NCBI GenBank assembly: GCA_009869945.1
Contig: WIXG01000022.1
Span: 186,001-250,000 of the forward strand
Source: Mesaphorura yosii
Taxonomy: Eukaryota; Arthropoda; Collembola; Poduromorpha; Tullbergiidae
Direction of reading: 5' to 3'
DNA: 64,000 nucleotides
Shown: one piece after another, positions 38,601 through 49,980 of the stretch
Numbering within the stretch: position 1 is the stretch's first letter
Layout of the letters: each line of letters opens with the position of its first letter
Position numbers and translations under genes: made by a program
The notes under the pieces: generated by a model
Databases searched by the model: none
Told to the model about the DNA's origin: nothing
The model's input: only the letters and a program-made list of their open reading frames with translations

Positions 38601-40209
38601 ATATTTGCACGAAAAATAGGAGTTTTCATCACACGCTTTAAATTGTAACGAATCTCGCAAATTATATGAATTACAGGAATACTTATTGCGGATCGTACAA
38701 TTACGTGCGCATTGCAATTTTGAAATGCACGCAAAACCACGTCTTCGGTCCATTCACTTTGTTGCATGAGAACCACAACCACAAGGAATCAACAAGCTGC
38801 GGCGAAACGTGTGATTACCATAATTTTATGTCTATATTATCCTCGATACAGCTCAACACAGTCCAGATACAGTGAACAATGTTGTCTGTCTGCCTGCATC
38901 TCTGCGAACCAGTCAAATTATAAAGTACAAAATTGAACACGGTGACGGCGAATGCATGCACGAGTGCGAGTACGAGCCGGTGTTAAAGGTGAATAAAATA
39001 TAATGCACGGGTTGGAATAAAAGGGCTGAAGGTTGAACTTGTTTGTCTTCAATGCACAGATCCGAGATAACATTTTGGCAATCATGCTCGATCGGATGCA
39101 AGAAATGCGAAATGCGCTGCGTTACGTTTTTTGCTCGGTTTCTTTCGTTGGTTCTGACGCTCGCTCGGCACTTGAAAGACGAAATTCCGCCATTATTTTG
39201 ATTGTTATGTTTTCAATTATTATCATGACAGTACACGTATAACAAAATCTGGATTCACGCATACTTATCGACTCGGTTCTTCAAAATGGATAATTGGCTC
39301 TTACGTCGGTGAGTTTCAGATTCCAGTGAGAGTCGTAAGTAATAATGATGAAGGTATTGCAAGTCGAGCATGCCTTCAACAAGCGAAGAATTTGCACGCA
39401 TACTCTGACTCTCAAATTAAGTAACCAGGACCCGACCGTGAGACCGAGAGACTTGTACATAACTGGATGAGATGAGCACATTTGTAGTGCACAGCTGGTT
39501 AGTAACATTATTCATTATGCAGCAGAATCTGAATAATTTGAAAAATGTATTTTGTTCCTGAGCAATCCGCTGCGTGCTACACGGCCAAGACCTCTATGCT
39601 GCCGGTCTCTGTAGACGGTGAGTTGACATGCGATTTGGTCTTTAATTAATATCTTACTGTGAAGCGCGGTAACTCGAAGCCACTGCCGTCAATGCCAACG
39701 CATACTAAAACACAAGTCTTTATTGCATTGCCCTTGCTCTTTCTGTTTATGAAAATTAGCATAACACCGAGCGAGTATGAATTACTTCTCAACAATAATT
39801 GCTAAAGGAAGCAGAGTTAAGCCGAAATAATTGGTGGTTTCCCTCAATTTCCATGCATTTCTGTTACATGAACACTGTGTTCGGGTAAATCTTTGTGAGA
39901 ATTTGTTAGAGTGTTTAAATTCTCGCGTAACTCTAATTTGTAACGATGTTAATCATACATCCACCTTTGAATTTCAAGAGCGCTCCATGGCTTATTTTTG
40001 CTCATAACACCTCTTTTGAAACTTGACAGAGCTACTTGACGGATTAAAAAACTACAAAAAACTACATTATAGCTGAAATCATTATTATTCAATTTATATG
40101 TCGAATTTGATGGATTATTCCTGAGCGTGGACAAGGTGGCAAGTGCATCAATAAGTGCATTAATGAATTCTTGGTTCAAATAGACCTGAATAATGGCTTA
40201 CGAGCAGCA
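29613..40209. other. Non-coding intergenic DNA, no gene seen
   Basis: No supported gene, RNA or mobile element. AT-rich homeodomain-type runs occur (for example near 30120-30140 and 35880-35905). CCTGCCTG is present twice, overlapping, at 38279-38290. Nothing else stands out. Confidence 0.55.
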
Positions 40210-40305
40210 GCCATTACAATTCAGAAAAATATGCCTGAAAACCCAGGCGAGAGAGGCCGGGCCGTAGTGAGCGAGCGAAAAGGGCGAAGGAGATCGTGAG
40301 AGAGA
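40210..40305. promoter_or_regulatory. Candidate Polycomb response element-like motif cluster
   Basis: Within 96 bases are GCCATTAC (40210-40217, a full match to the PHO consensus GCCATHWY), GAGAGAG (40249-40255), overlapping Zeste sites TGAGCG and CGAGCG (40268-40277) and GAGAGAGA (40298-40305). Two more GCCAT cores flank a GCGATCGC palindrome at 40930-40946. In Drosophila, PREs of the bithorax complex combine these motifs. Whether such rules hold in this organism is unknown. Confidence 0.35.
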
Positions 40306-43300
40306 ATTTTAGATAACGTGTGCGCTAATGATTTATTACCAGTCTCCTCAAGTCCTGATTTACGACCACACAGCTAGTGTTACTGAAGAAAGAAGAGGCA
40401 AAGATATAGGCTATTTGCGTGCAGTGTAGATACCGTAAAAGATGAAAAAAAAGAGAGAAACGAAGACCAAATGTATCCAATATATTCTCACTAAGATGAG
40501 AAAATACTCCACCTGTTCCCTCTTTGCGCTGCTTGCTGCTTCTTACCCGGCCGAGTGTTCGGCAAAAGAAACCGAATCGAGAGAATATTATTTGTTTTTT
40601 CACGCACTCGTTCCCAACCCGTGACGCGTTCCCGTACGCGAGTGTTGAGTTATGGCTTAGAAATGGGAACCGAAATGAAAAATGGGTGCGAGAGCGCACG
40701 GTAATGACGAAGAACCAATCCGCGTCCGCGAGCAGCAGCACAGAAGACGCAGCACGCAGGCAGACAGGACCACGCACGCACGCAAGGTTTAAATTGAATT
40801 GAATTATAAATTAGGCGAACGCAATTTTAATTCTTGCTCAAAATTAAAATTCTGTGTCTCGCATCTCGCAATCTTCATACTTCATCTTCTGCCTGTGTAA
40901 TCCGACTCTTTGGTTCCTTGCCCTTTTGTGCCATCGCGATCGCCATCATCATAATGGTAATGATAATGATAACAACAATGCACTGTAAATGAACTGCATC
41001 CAATTGGGCACAGCACGAAGACGAAGAGGATTCCTAATAAACTAAATAGTTTACTTTATACAAGTTATTACCTTGTTTTCATAATTGAAGTATTCATAAA
41101 AATTGAAAATGAAATACGACACTAGTCAGTGAAACGAGATGAGTTGTTGTTGCGTTGTGTGCTGCATTCACGCAGGTACGGATTATTTATTAGTGATATT
41201 TCTCAGCAACTAATTGAATTGAGTGCGCTGGCTGTGGCTCGCATCCCTGCATTGCATCGCAAGGTTGCTTAAAAATTCTGTTTTGAATCTTGGTTCCTAT
41301 AAATTCACGTATGCAGGCGAGCATTACGTGTACCTGCTAATAGAGTCATAAATAATGCTGGGAAAAGACACACTGAGAGATGAATATACTCTCCGCGCAC
41401 ATCACATTGCAAAAGTTCATGCTAATGAAATTATAAATTTAAAAACGAAGAAACGAATGGGTGGAGTATTTTGTATAATATTACAATGCACTGTGCTGTG
41501 GCCGTGGACTATCACAACACAACATCTTCAAGAAGAAGATTATTATAATGCCAGGCCAGGCAGCCAGGCAAGCCCAGAGTTTTGGATTACATTACGAAAG
41601 CTGAGCACGATTTGGTTTTAAGAAAAAGTTGTTCGCCTTCTTTCGGGCGGCCGTAGTTCATGGCATGGAAGGCAAAGGCACGTCGCGTCGTGTTGCATGC
41701 GTGCTAAGCAAACGACGCCATGGAGCATTCAATTGAACGAGTTGAACACAGGTCGAGATTTGGCCGGCCAGAATGCTGAGATAATTTTGAAAAGGTGAGG
41801 AAAATATAGCATGGATGAGATGGCAAGCAGGCAGGAAGAAAAGTGGAACCTGGCACTGCCACTCGAAAGAACAACATGTTGGAAGTTTCAGTTTTCTCAA
41901 TGCAGCAAGAAACGCGACACAGCTCACAGCGTTTACAGTGGACAGGGAATACGTGGACGAATAGCACGCAATTTTCCCGCTGTTGCTTTGCATGTGGGTA
42001 GAAGAAAAGAATCCTCTTCCATTCCAATTGGAATGAATGAAGTTGGATGATTAGTAGGCCGCGATTAGCCTAGCTTGTGGTGGGAGAAAAGTCGTACTGC
42101 TCTTACGAAATAAATCAGCGGTGATCATTCAGTATGCAGAAATCCAATTTGGCGCAGCATTTATGGACATGAACTTCTAAATAAGTTGTGTCGAGTTTGT
42201 GCACGATGCACGAGAACAGTAGGATGTCTTCTTCTTTTTAAGTCAGATAACAATAATAATAATTATAATGAGATGATGTTCTCATGTCCATGTCCAAGTC
42301 GTCATGTCTATTCTGCACGGCCTCATGCATAACGTCATGTATTTTGCACACAATTTTCAGTCTTTAAGTCTGCAAAACTGTGTATTCGTAAACAGTGCGA
42401 CTTGTGACTGTTGTATTTTCCGTTCCTTTTTCGCAGTCTGCATTTCGCACGCAATAACTATAAACCGATAACTGACGCATAAGTCATAAATAATACGAAA
42501 ATTATGGGTAACAAAGAGTCAATAAATGTCAATTGAAATCTGAGAGTCAATTTTAATGTTTTCCTTTCTTTCCTCTAATCTGATCTGAGCCTTACCCAAT
42601 GCGTTTGATCTGAATTCCTCACGCTGGAGTCATGCATCTTAGGTCATAAGCACAGGAAGTGAAACCAGTGCCGTCAGGATTCGTGGCGACTGCGGCTCTG
42701 TCGCAGCTGCACTACGACAATGATCTGACTCAAGAAGAAGATGCATGTTAGACGCTGCGCTGGATGCGAATTTAATTGTTCGTTGAACCAGCAGAGTTTA
42801 CCAGGTCAAATTTGAATGGAGTTTGCACTTATAGATAAGGGTACATTCCATTGTAAGTGTCATCATCAGCGTCCTGTGTCCCTGTGTCATTGTAAACACA
42901 CAAATCGAAATAAAAGCAACAAACTTATTGAGCCTGGTCCAGCGCAGCGACCAGGGAGCTCTGCAGGAATCTTAACTTAGTGAACAATGCCATATCACGT
43001 TTCTTTTCTCGAAAAGTGTTCGGCGGCACAACAAAAAATTGCAAACTTATGAATTCTGTATTCAAGCATGCTGAACAGTCCTTTCCGTAAATGATGCGAC
43101 CGAAAATAGCCATTATTCGTATGCTAGTGAGCAAAAGTGGGTAATAGAATTCTGTATCAAAATTAAGCGTCTTGTCTCATGAGACGCCGCAGCACGGGCG
43201 GCAAAAAAGAAATGTAATAAAGTGCGGATGCTTTAATGAGATCGGGCGAAACAAAAAAGTGGCAAGCAATCAGAATTCTCATTTTCATTTTTGTCAAGCG

Positions 43301-46300
43301 ATTTTTTGTCTCCATGATTCAAGTATCTATCTGTTCGCTGCAAACGCAAGCGAAAGATATATCTCCTCCAAGAGGAAACAAATCGTAGATAAAACTGCAA
43401 CCGCACCGTGACTTGGCCTCGGCCGTGCAGTGCCAGCAGCACGGGGAGATAGAAAATACAAACGGAACGAAGCGAAGTTTCATTCGATACACTGCAGCGA
43501 AGCGATACAGCTAAGTGAAGAGTTCCAAGACAAGACAAGCTTCATGGTAGGGGAAGAGAGACGGAAAAATGTGGAAATCAGGCAAGGCGCAAGGCGTTTG
43601 AGACGCCGAATGCCGACTTGACTTAACTGAGGTGACTGATGTGAGTGCGATAAGAAGCACGACGTGGAATAACCTATTGTTCCAAAAAATATATACTCCG
43701 CTCATTGTATCAGAGATTTATTACACAGCAATGGCACACGGAGCTCCGTCTCCGTGTGCGAATGAAGTGGGAAGATAAGTACTCGGGTCTCACTCCAAGC
43801 TGGAATTAAATGCCGACTGCAGTGAAATGAAATGCACCGATGCGATGCGGTGGATGACTGCGATAGACAAGACAGCATTTGTCTTATGGCCTCCCCAAAT
43901 GAATCGCATCGCATGTATGCATCTACAGAATAATTTCTACTCTGTGGCTGTCTGCTAATTTTCCACGCTAAATTTCTTCGAGAAAATTATCAAGCTATTT
44001 GAAATTTTGTTACAGCTGACGACTGGTGACCGTCAGTGCGATCACTTCAAAAGGTTTAATTTTTAAATGAGAGAAAACATTCGAAGTGATCATCCAATCA
44101 CATTATGATAAGCATTGACAGTTCAACCCTTTCTTTTCTCTTCCTGCCTAAACCTTGCTCAATTTTAAAGTAAAACCATAAACACAATAAATCTCGAGCT
44201 GAGAAGCCTGCCAATGAAAAATCCCTCGAAAAGGTGGAATACAAAGTAGGCGTTTTGTCAATTTAATTGAACCATTTTTATGCTGTCTCCCTTCCAGTGT
44301 GGCGTAGCGTTACATATTTTGGCATTTTTCTATTATTTTGTGCTGCACAATATTATATCTTCAACCCTTTTGAGCATATTGAGTTTCGGCGCTGTTTAGA
44401 GCATGAGCCTTATCCCAATAAAAAGCAATTTTGAATTTTCACAAATCCGCTTCAATTCAAATTCAGTCAAGCTCAGGCAAATTCGGAGAGATTGATTATT
44501 GCACCGAGCTAGTTTCAATCACAATTTGAAAATTTTGCCATATGCGATGCCCCTAATGTCCCATCTAAGTGGTCTAATGTACAAGACAATTTTCCAATCA
44601 CCTTTGAAGGCTCGAAAGGGATTGGAAGGGTTGCTCTGTCCAATCAATCAAGATTTACGGAAAATACAAGCATGGCTGAGTAAACACGCGTGCAACTGGT
44701 CCCTTTTCGCCCTTTTTCATGCACCTCTTACAGGCAGCCAGGCGCAATGCATGCAGTCCATTCGCGTGTATTCTAATTCGTGTCATTCGTCATAAGCCTT
44801 TGTTCAAATGAAGGTTTGTCAAATGGGAGGACTTTCAAAAGCGTAACTATTTGTCACAATTGTCATTCCTTTCAATGCGTCGCAGTGTTGGAAATTATTT
44901 AAATCGTAAATGTTTACCTTCATGCCATAAATATCGAAAATTTGAGCCCTGCAAATTGGGATCCAACAAATTGAAATTACAATTGTTAAAAAACTGGCAG
45001 ACGCTCACTCGCGTGATCATTCTGCTGGCAGGCAAAAGAGGCGATTTAAAATGAGGGTGATGACACTCGTGTTGGAAATTGATACGCTGCGAGATGATGA
45101 GTCTCAGATTCTTCACATGCTCAATTAGGCACGGTATGGTCGTCCTGCAGTGGAAAGCAGATCAGAATCAGATGCATGTGCTCAGAGCATCTTGTTTCTG
45201 GCCACAACCACAACACACGCGCGATGGGTTAAATTTGGACGCGCTTCAGTCAACATACTAATAGCATGCACAAGGCTTGCCGCTTGCAGGATTTTTATGA
45301 ATTTGCGAACTTGTCCCACAAATACGCGTGAAATTTGAGAAACAAAAGAACGTTTACTCCTTTACTCTCGGTGAACCCAACACAACATAATGGCAGAATG
45401 AAGGGGTCACGCTCACGCTAGATAACCTTTACATTATGTGTCAGCTTTGTTTTTGTTTCCGCATGGTTTAAAAGTTTGTGTCCAACAACCAACCAAAAAA
45501 TGTGTCGAATTGTAAAGCACTGGATGAGATCGTGAATTTGAGTTCAGATTTCTGGATTGGCGTAATTCCCACCGCTGATTTACCCTTTATTCGAGCTATG
45601 CGAATTGCTACTGTTTAAATTGGAACATACGTTTAATGATCGCATCCTAAAAGATCAATTCGAATACCAATATAATTCATATTTATGCCATAAATACTTT
45701 CAACCCTTTCTGCAATTCAGTAATTGAGCACGAAAGGTTCGGACGAGTGGATTGAATGAACCGAAGATTGAAACATAAATATGAAAAGGTTTGGCTGCAT
45801 AATCATGCAGAAAACGGACGGACCAGTACACCACACATAAAGTGATGAGCGTATGTGAATACGTGTTATGAGTGCTCACTGGGCAAGGGCAATCCACAAT
45901 GGGTTATATAAAATCATTTTATATGACGTGATGAGATGATGCCATGCAATAAAGTATGCATTGACGAACGAACGATGTGCTTAATAGCGAGTCAAGGCAA
46001 GTTAAATGGGGGAAGGGCTTCTCGCTCACATTTTCCATTTTTTGGGATGCGACAGCTTAGCAACCTTCTAGCTTGAGCGAAGCCAACATTTCTTGAATTA
46101 TTCTCGTGTAGTACTTGTTCGTATCTTCTTTTTCTGGTCTGCATTCACGCTACGATCTGACTCTGACTACTTACATAATATTATTATATTCGACCGTGCA
46201 GTCAGTGTTTAGGTGGGATGGCAAATGAGGAGTGGAACAAGTAAAAAAGAATGGAAAGAAAGGCTTCTCTCGTCTCTGCACTCTGATTATTACACATTGT

Positions 46301-46473
46301 ACGATTACATATTACGTGCACTACGGCTAGCAGAGCATTCTCTCCACACTAATTCAACTCCAGCTTCCCTTGCTTGCATTGTGTTACTTGATCTATAAAG
46401 TGGTTATTTGCAGCCACCACTATCAAATACCTTTTACATTAAACAGTCTTTAAGAACGTGCGTACAGCGAACG
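40306..46473. other. Non-coding intergenic DNA, no gene seen
   Basis: No supported gene. The paired GCCAT cores around GCGATCGC are at 40930-40946. One CAGGCAGG lies at 41828. A TATATAAAA at about 45905 has no convincing initiator at the right distance. Confidence 0.5.
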
Positions 46474-46493
46474 GCCAAGCCAAGCCAAGCCAA
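46474..46493. repeat. (GCCAA)4 tandem pentamer
   Basis: Four perfect units, the exact reverse complement of the (TTGGC)4 array at 29581-29600. This makes a 20-base inverted pair about 16.9 kb apart. Confidence 0.75.
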
Positions 46494-46789
46494 GTGGTAG
46501 CAAGAGGAAAAGCATTGACAAAATATAGAAACGAATTCTAGCATGTGTGGTGCGAAAGAGAGCTACGACTACAGCTCGACTACGGCCAAGCATGCTTTAT
46601 AGAGTCTGGCTTCCTCGTAGCCTTGCACTGCACACGTACGGGGTGAGACTGAGACACGCTATCCAAAGCACAGCAGAGCTCACTGATACTACAGACTTCT
46701 TCACATTTTATAGTTTACGAGATCGTTTTATACTCAGCATGATTTGAGAAAATACTTTTATTCCGTATTTTACGACCATCATCATCACA

Positions 46790-47151
46790 CCTTGCGAGCA
46801 CGAACGCAGCGACTCCGCTTTCACTCCTCGGTTCGACAAATCCGTCAACTTTCACCGCAACCGACAGCGTGGCGTTGCCGCCTGATCTGCTTCAGGCTGC
46901 ACCTGTTCCGGCACCAAGCGAGTAAATCTCGAGAAATCACGAAATCGACACTTTTTTCAACCGTGCTGAGAGTAGCGAACGTTAAGATTGTATTTGTGGG
47001 TGATCATAAAGTGAACTTAACAAACTGATTTAGGATCGAGACGAAATACCAACTTGTCTTCTACCTATTGAATTGTCATTGTATCGTACAAGCAGCGGAA
47101 GTGACAGCCTATCAAAAGTCAACACGCTGAAAAGTCTCACGTTTCCAAGAG
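46790..47151 (+). other. Possible untranslated leader exon ending in a strong splice donor
   Basis: This block is richer in GC than its surroundings, notably 46790-46920. It ends in CCAAGAG followed by GTAAGC at 47152-47157, a near-consensus 5' splice site. Its position between Ubx and the expected Antp coding region would suit a 5' leader exon of Antp or of a Hox-cluster non-coding RNA. No TATA box or clear initiator was found, and no conserved protein is encoded. The call rests on composition and one donor motif, so it is weak. Confidence 0.2.
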
Positions 47152-47157
47152 GTAAGC

Positions 47158-48484
47158 ACTATTTTCACTCGTTGTTTTTTTAGTTCCAAAATCTTCGCTG
47201 ATTGTCGTGAAAAGCACCTCAACCCAAAGCATGTTCAACAGATGCTCGTACAAATCCGACCGTAAACAAGGGCATAATTCAATTAATAAGTGAGATTATT
47301 AAGTAATGAGAACAGAAACACGAGCGAACAAAAATGAACAATAATAATTCAATAACGAATTCGGCGTATTAGCGTTTTCCCATCCATAATTTACCTTTGG
47401 AAATCTGTAAAGAACTCAAACGCACATGGATTCATTTAATTACAGCATTTTTCGGTTTCGGTCGTACCTCATAAGTCATCCGCGCGTTATACGATACAGG
47501 AGAAATTTTATTTCGCTCAAATGCTCTGTAAAGGGGCTATAAAGTTTTGCTTGAGTAACCTTCGCTATAGATGCAATCTGTATTTTTGGTGTTACAAAAG
47601 TTTAAGCATGAGGCCAGCCTGTACTGGAAGTGCTTGTGTGAGTATTATCCTAAAATGTGTAAAGAAATAATATGAAAATGCCACCAACACATGAAGGTAA
47701 CTTCCGTACGTGACATTTATGTTCTGAAACTCAACCAGGGTCCACGAGACCACGCAATGCACAATGCACTTATAACGGGAGCAGCATGCCACGCAATGTA
47801 AGCGCTACTCATTCTTCCATTATTACGTTTATTGCTCTTATTATGATTCTGTTATAATAACACCAACAAACTATTAAACTGCATTTACCATTTTCCACGT
47901 TACCCGTGAAGCATGAGCTTAGGCTTGCGGGTCGGCGGTGCTCAAGCACTAATAATAATAACACCTCGTATTTTTTCAATTTTCTTTCAACTTGTAATTT
48001 ACTTTCTACAACCACGCTCCTCTAGTAATTTAAGCATTTCTCAAGTGCCTTACTGCTAAGAAGTTTTAGTTGCATGGAAGGTGATACGGGAAACGAACTG
48101 AAGCACTTCCGGAATCCCTTTTATGGTTTCGTTAAACGTAATGCAATTCGAGTGCCATCTACTATCCCTCAATTTCGAGTAACTAAATATGCTTGGAAGT
48201 ATTAAGTTGGTAAAGTTGGTAGTTCAGTGTGAAGTATCAAGTTGAAGTGGAATTTTTACTTGAAGCACACGGTAGCCGTTAAGGGATCGAAAATGTGAAG
48301 GGAGTCTTGAGCTCTGACCCCACTTTATCTGGAAGACTGGCGTTTAGGATGTCATTGTCTGGATGAAAATTCGCTTATGATCAAACTGTACTCATTACCT
48401 ATAAGTGAATATAGAAATGACCACTCCTGTGGAAGTCAATCAATTCAGCAACCGACCACGGAATGAGCATACTGGCTCGGGGTC
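47158..48484. other. Non-coding intergenic DNA, no gene seen
   Basis: No open frame resembling a protein family and no RNA gene is visible. The sequence is AT-rich until about 48280, where base composition changes towards the GC-rich hairpin block. Confidence 0.5.
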
Positions 48485-48740
48485 GTGCACCTGCGAGGTA
48501 CAGTGTTGCCAAATAGGGTAAGAGCCAATCTGGGGTATGTATTCGTGCGCTGCAGTCCGTGTGGAGGGGTCACATGTAACGAGTGCTCGTCCAATCTCCG
48601 AACACGCACGAGTTTCTCACTCGTGGACTCCCTCGGGAGGGTCGGTGTGACGGAGTGTGTACTCCTGCGCTTCGGGTGTCGCTTATCCCCTCCAGCTTAC
48701 CCAATCCCATTGAGTCGGGGTATTTTTAATCGCCCGATTA
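48485..48740 (+). other. GC-rich block with consecutive perfect hairpins (candidate structured RNA or element remnant)
   Basis: Five perfect inverted repeats occur: ACCT/AGGT (48489-48499, loop 3), ACGAG/CTCGT (48579-48590, loop 2), CACGAGT/ACTCGTG (48607-48625, loop 5), CTCCC/GGGAG (48628-48639, loop 2) and GGAGT/ACTCC (48652-48665, loop 4). The last four lie within 87 bases. Stems 2 and 3 share an ACGAG/CTCGT theme, and stems 4 and 5 share CTCC/GGAG. The block is clearly richer in GC than its neighbours. It matches no snRNA, SRP, RNase P or tRNA that I recognise. A Cys-rich frame also crosses it (48467-48799), but no family is evident. It could be a non-coding RNA, a structured regulatory DNA or a decayed transposon. 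Confidence 0.4.
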
Positions 48741-49758
48741 CAATTGTGGCCGTATGGGTAATCATTCAGGGTCATTGCTACTACTGTCTTCAAATTTAAG
48801 TCTTTAGGTACAGTTCCAACATTGATTTAAGCATTTGTTTGTAATATTTCCCTAACTTGATTGCGATGTTCCGATTATAATATGGCATTAACCCATTCGA
48901 ATTGGCAATTTGTACCGCTTTTAATTGTCTTGATCGCCAAAGCCGTAAAATGCACTAATCTCCCGTCTTAATCCAATCGACGAAGTATCGTAAATCTGTC
49001 AGGCTCATGTAGCAATTGATTTCTGGTCACCTTTGATCCAGCCACGTACTTAAGCAAATTAGCTATGCGAGTGCTGCAGCAGTTATATGTACATTTACTA
49101 CTTCGAACACATGTTTTCTGAATCGTGTTATTAAATTAGTTTTTATTTGACAGGATTATAACTCTATAAAATCCGTGCCTTTCCACAGAGCGTAACATTC
49201 GCAACTCGCAAGCCGCGTATCCGTACGAGTAAAGCACGTAGTCAAATAGGAGCAGTTGCAGGTCGTAAACGGTGTAATGTGGGAGTTAAGTATTAAAGAG
49301 CTATCTACTTACACATCTACACTCCGCTTAGGCCGAGGCTGTGACGGCAGGCAGGCAACTGGTTGCCACTTCTCCGCTCACTCTCGCATAGCACTGCACC
49401 GGCAAGGAATCTTGTTATATACAAATAATAGTGAACATAAAATAATTTTTACGGCCCCATAAAACTGGTACTTTGCGTAAACGTTTTTTACTCCAAAAGT
49501 GCAGTCTGCTGCATACGTTTAAGGCCAGTGCAATTTCCCTGCTCTGCATTGGTTTGGAACTCCGTGCATAACAGCAACAGGGTTCATTCATGCAATTCTG
49601 TTACGATTATGACTATGGCTCCATTCCCGAACAAACGATGTATCTCAATCCATTGCGATTGCGGTGCGTGTCCAACAAGTGTGATGAGCGAGTAATGACG
49701 GGCAATACAATAATAAAAAATAAGGGTCAATTTGTTCTTTGTAAAGATTACGCGCGCG

Positions 49759-49816
49759 TGTTTTACGAGGTACTTATGATGCAATATTTTATTACACTTG
49801 CACTTGTTTTACGAGG
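49759..49816 (+). repeat. Direct repeat TGTTTTACGAGG
   Basis: The 12-base sequence TGTTTTACGAGG occurs at 49759-49770 and again exactly at 49805-49816, 46 bases apart. Each copy contains the TTTACG core of the surrounding site cluster. Confidence 0.7.
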
Positions 49817-49934
49817 CTATTAAAAAGTTTACACCTTTTTAAGCGTTCGTTGACTCGCGTTGTACGTACGTCGTAAACGCACTGGCGCTGCTCGGACTGG
49901 CCGAATTAAGGCGTCATTGTCAAGGTCATGGTTA

Positions 49935-49980
49935 GCAATAGCAATGGCAATGGCAATAATATCGTAAACGTAAACGTAAA
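49935..49980. repeat. Two adjacent hexamer arrays, (GCAATR)4 and (CGTAAA)3
   Basis: GCAATA, GCAATG, GCAATG and GCAATA occupy 49935-49958. Three perfect CGTAAA units follow at 49963-49980. Confidence 0.75.

Larger units (their letters stand above)
48945..49980. promoter_or_regulatory. Dense cluster of CGTAAA/TTTACG cores (posterior-Hox-type sites)
   Basis: Eleven cores occur in about 1 kb: CGTAAA at 48945, 48989, 49264, 49476, 49872, 49963, 49969 and 49975, and TTTACG at 49448, 49762 and 49808. From base composition fewer than one per kb is expected. Abd-B-class homeodomains prefer TTTAYGA-like sites, so this may be an enhancer or silencer read by posterior Hox (or Caudal-like) factors. The assignment to a factor is inference. 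Confidence 0.35.

Noticed and set aside
40325-40777. 150-residue minus-strand frame
   Set aside because: Although the longest frame, its sequence is Ser/Phe/Arg-rich with no motif, and the plus strand there is a GAGA/GC-rich, regulatory-looking block.
45900-45915. TATATAAAA as a possible promoter
   Set aside because: No initiator or downstream element at the expected spacing; common in AT-rich DNA.
48467-48799. Cys-rich open frame of about 110 codons with a CxxC-x4-CxxC arrangement
   Set aside because: It crosses the hairpin block, has no recognisable zinc-finger family context, and its openness is explained by high GC (few stops).
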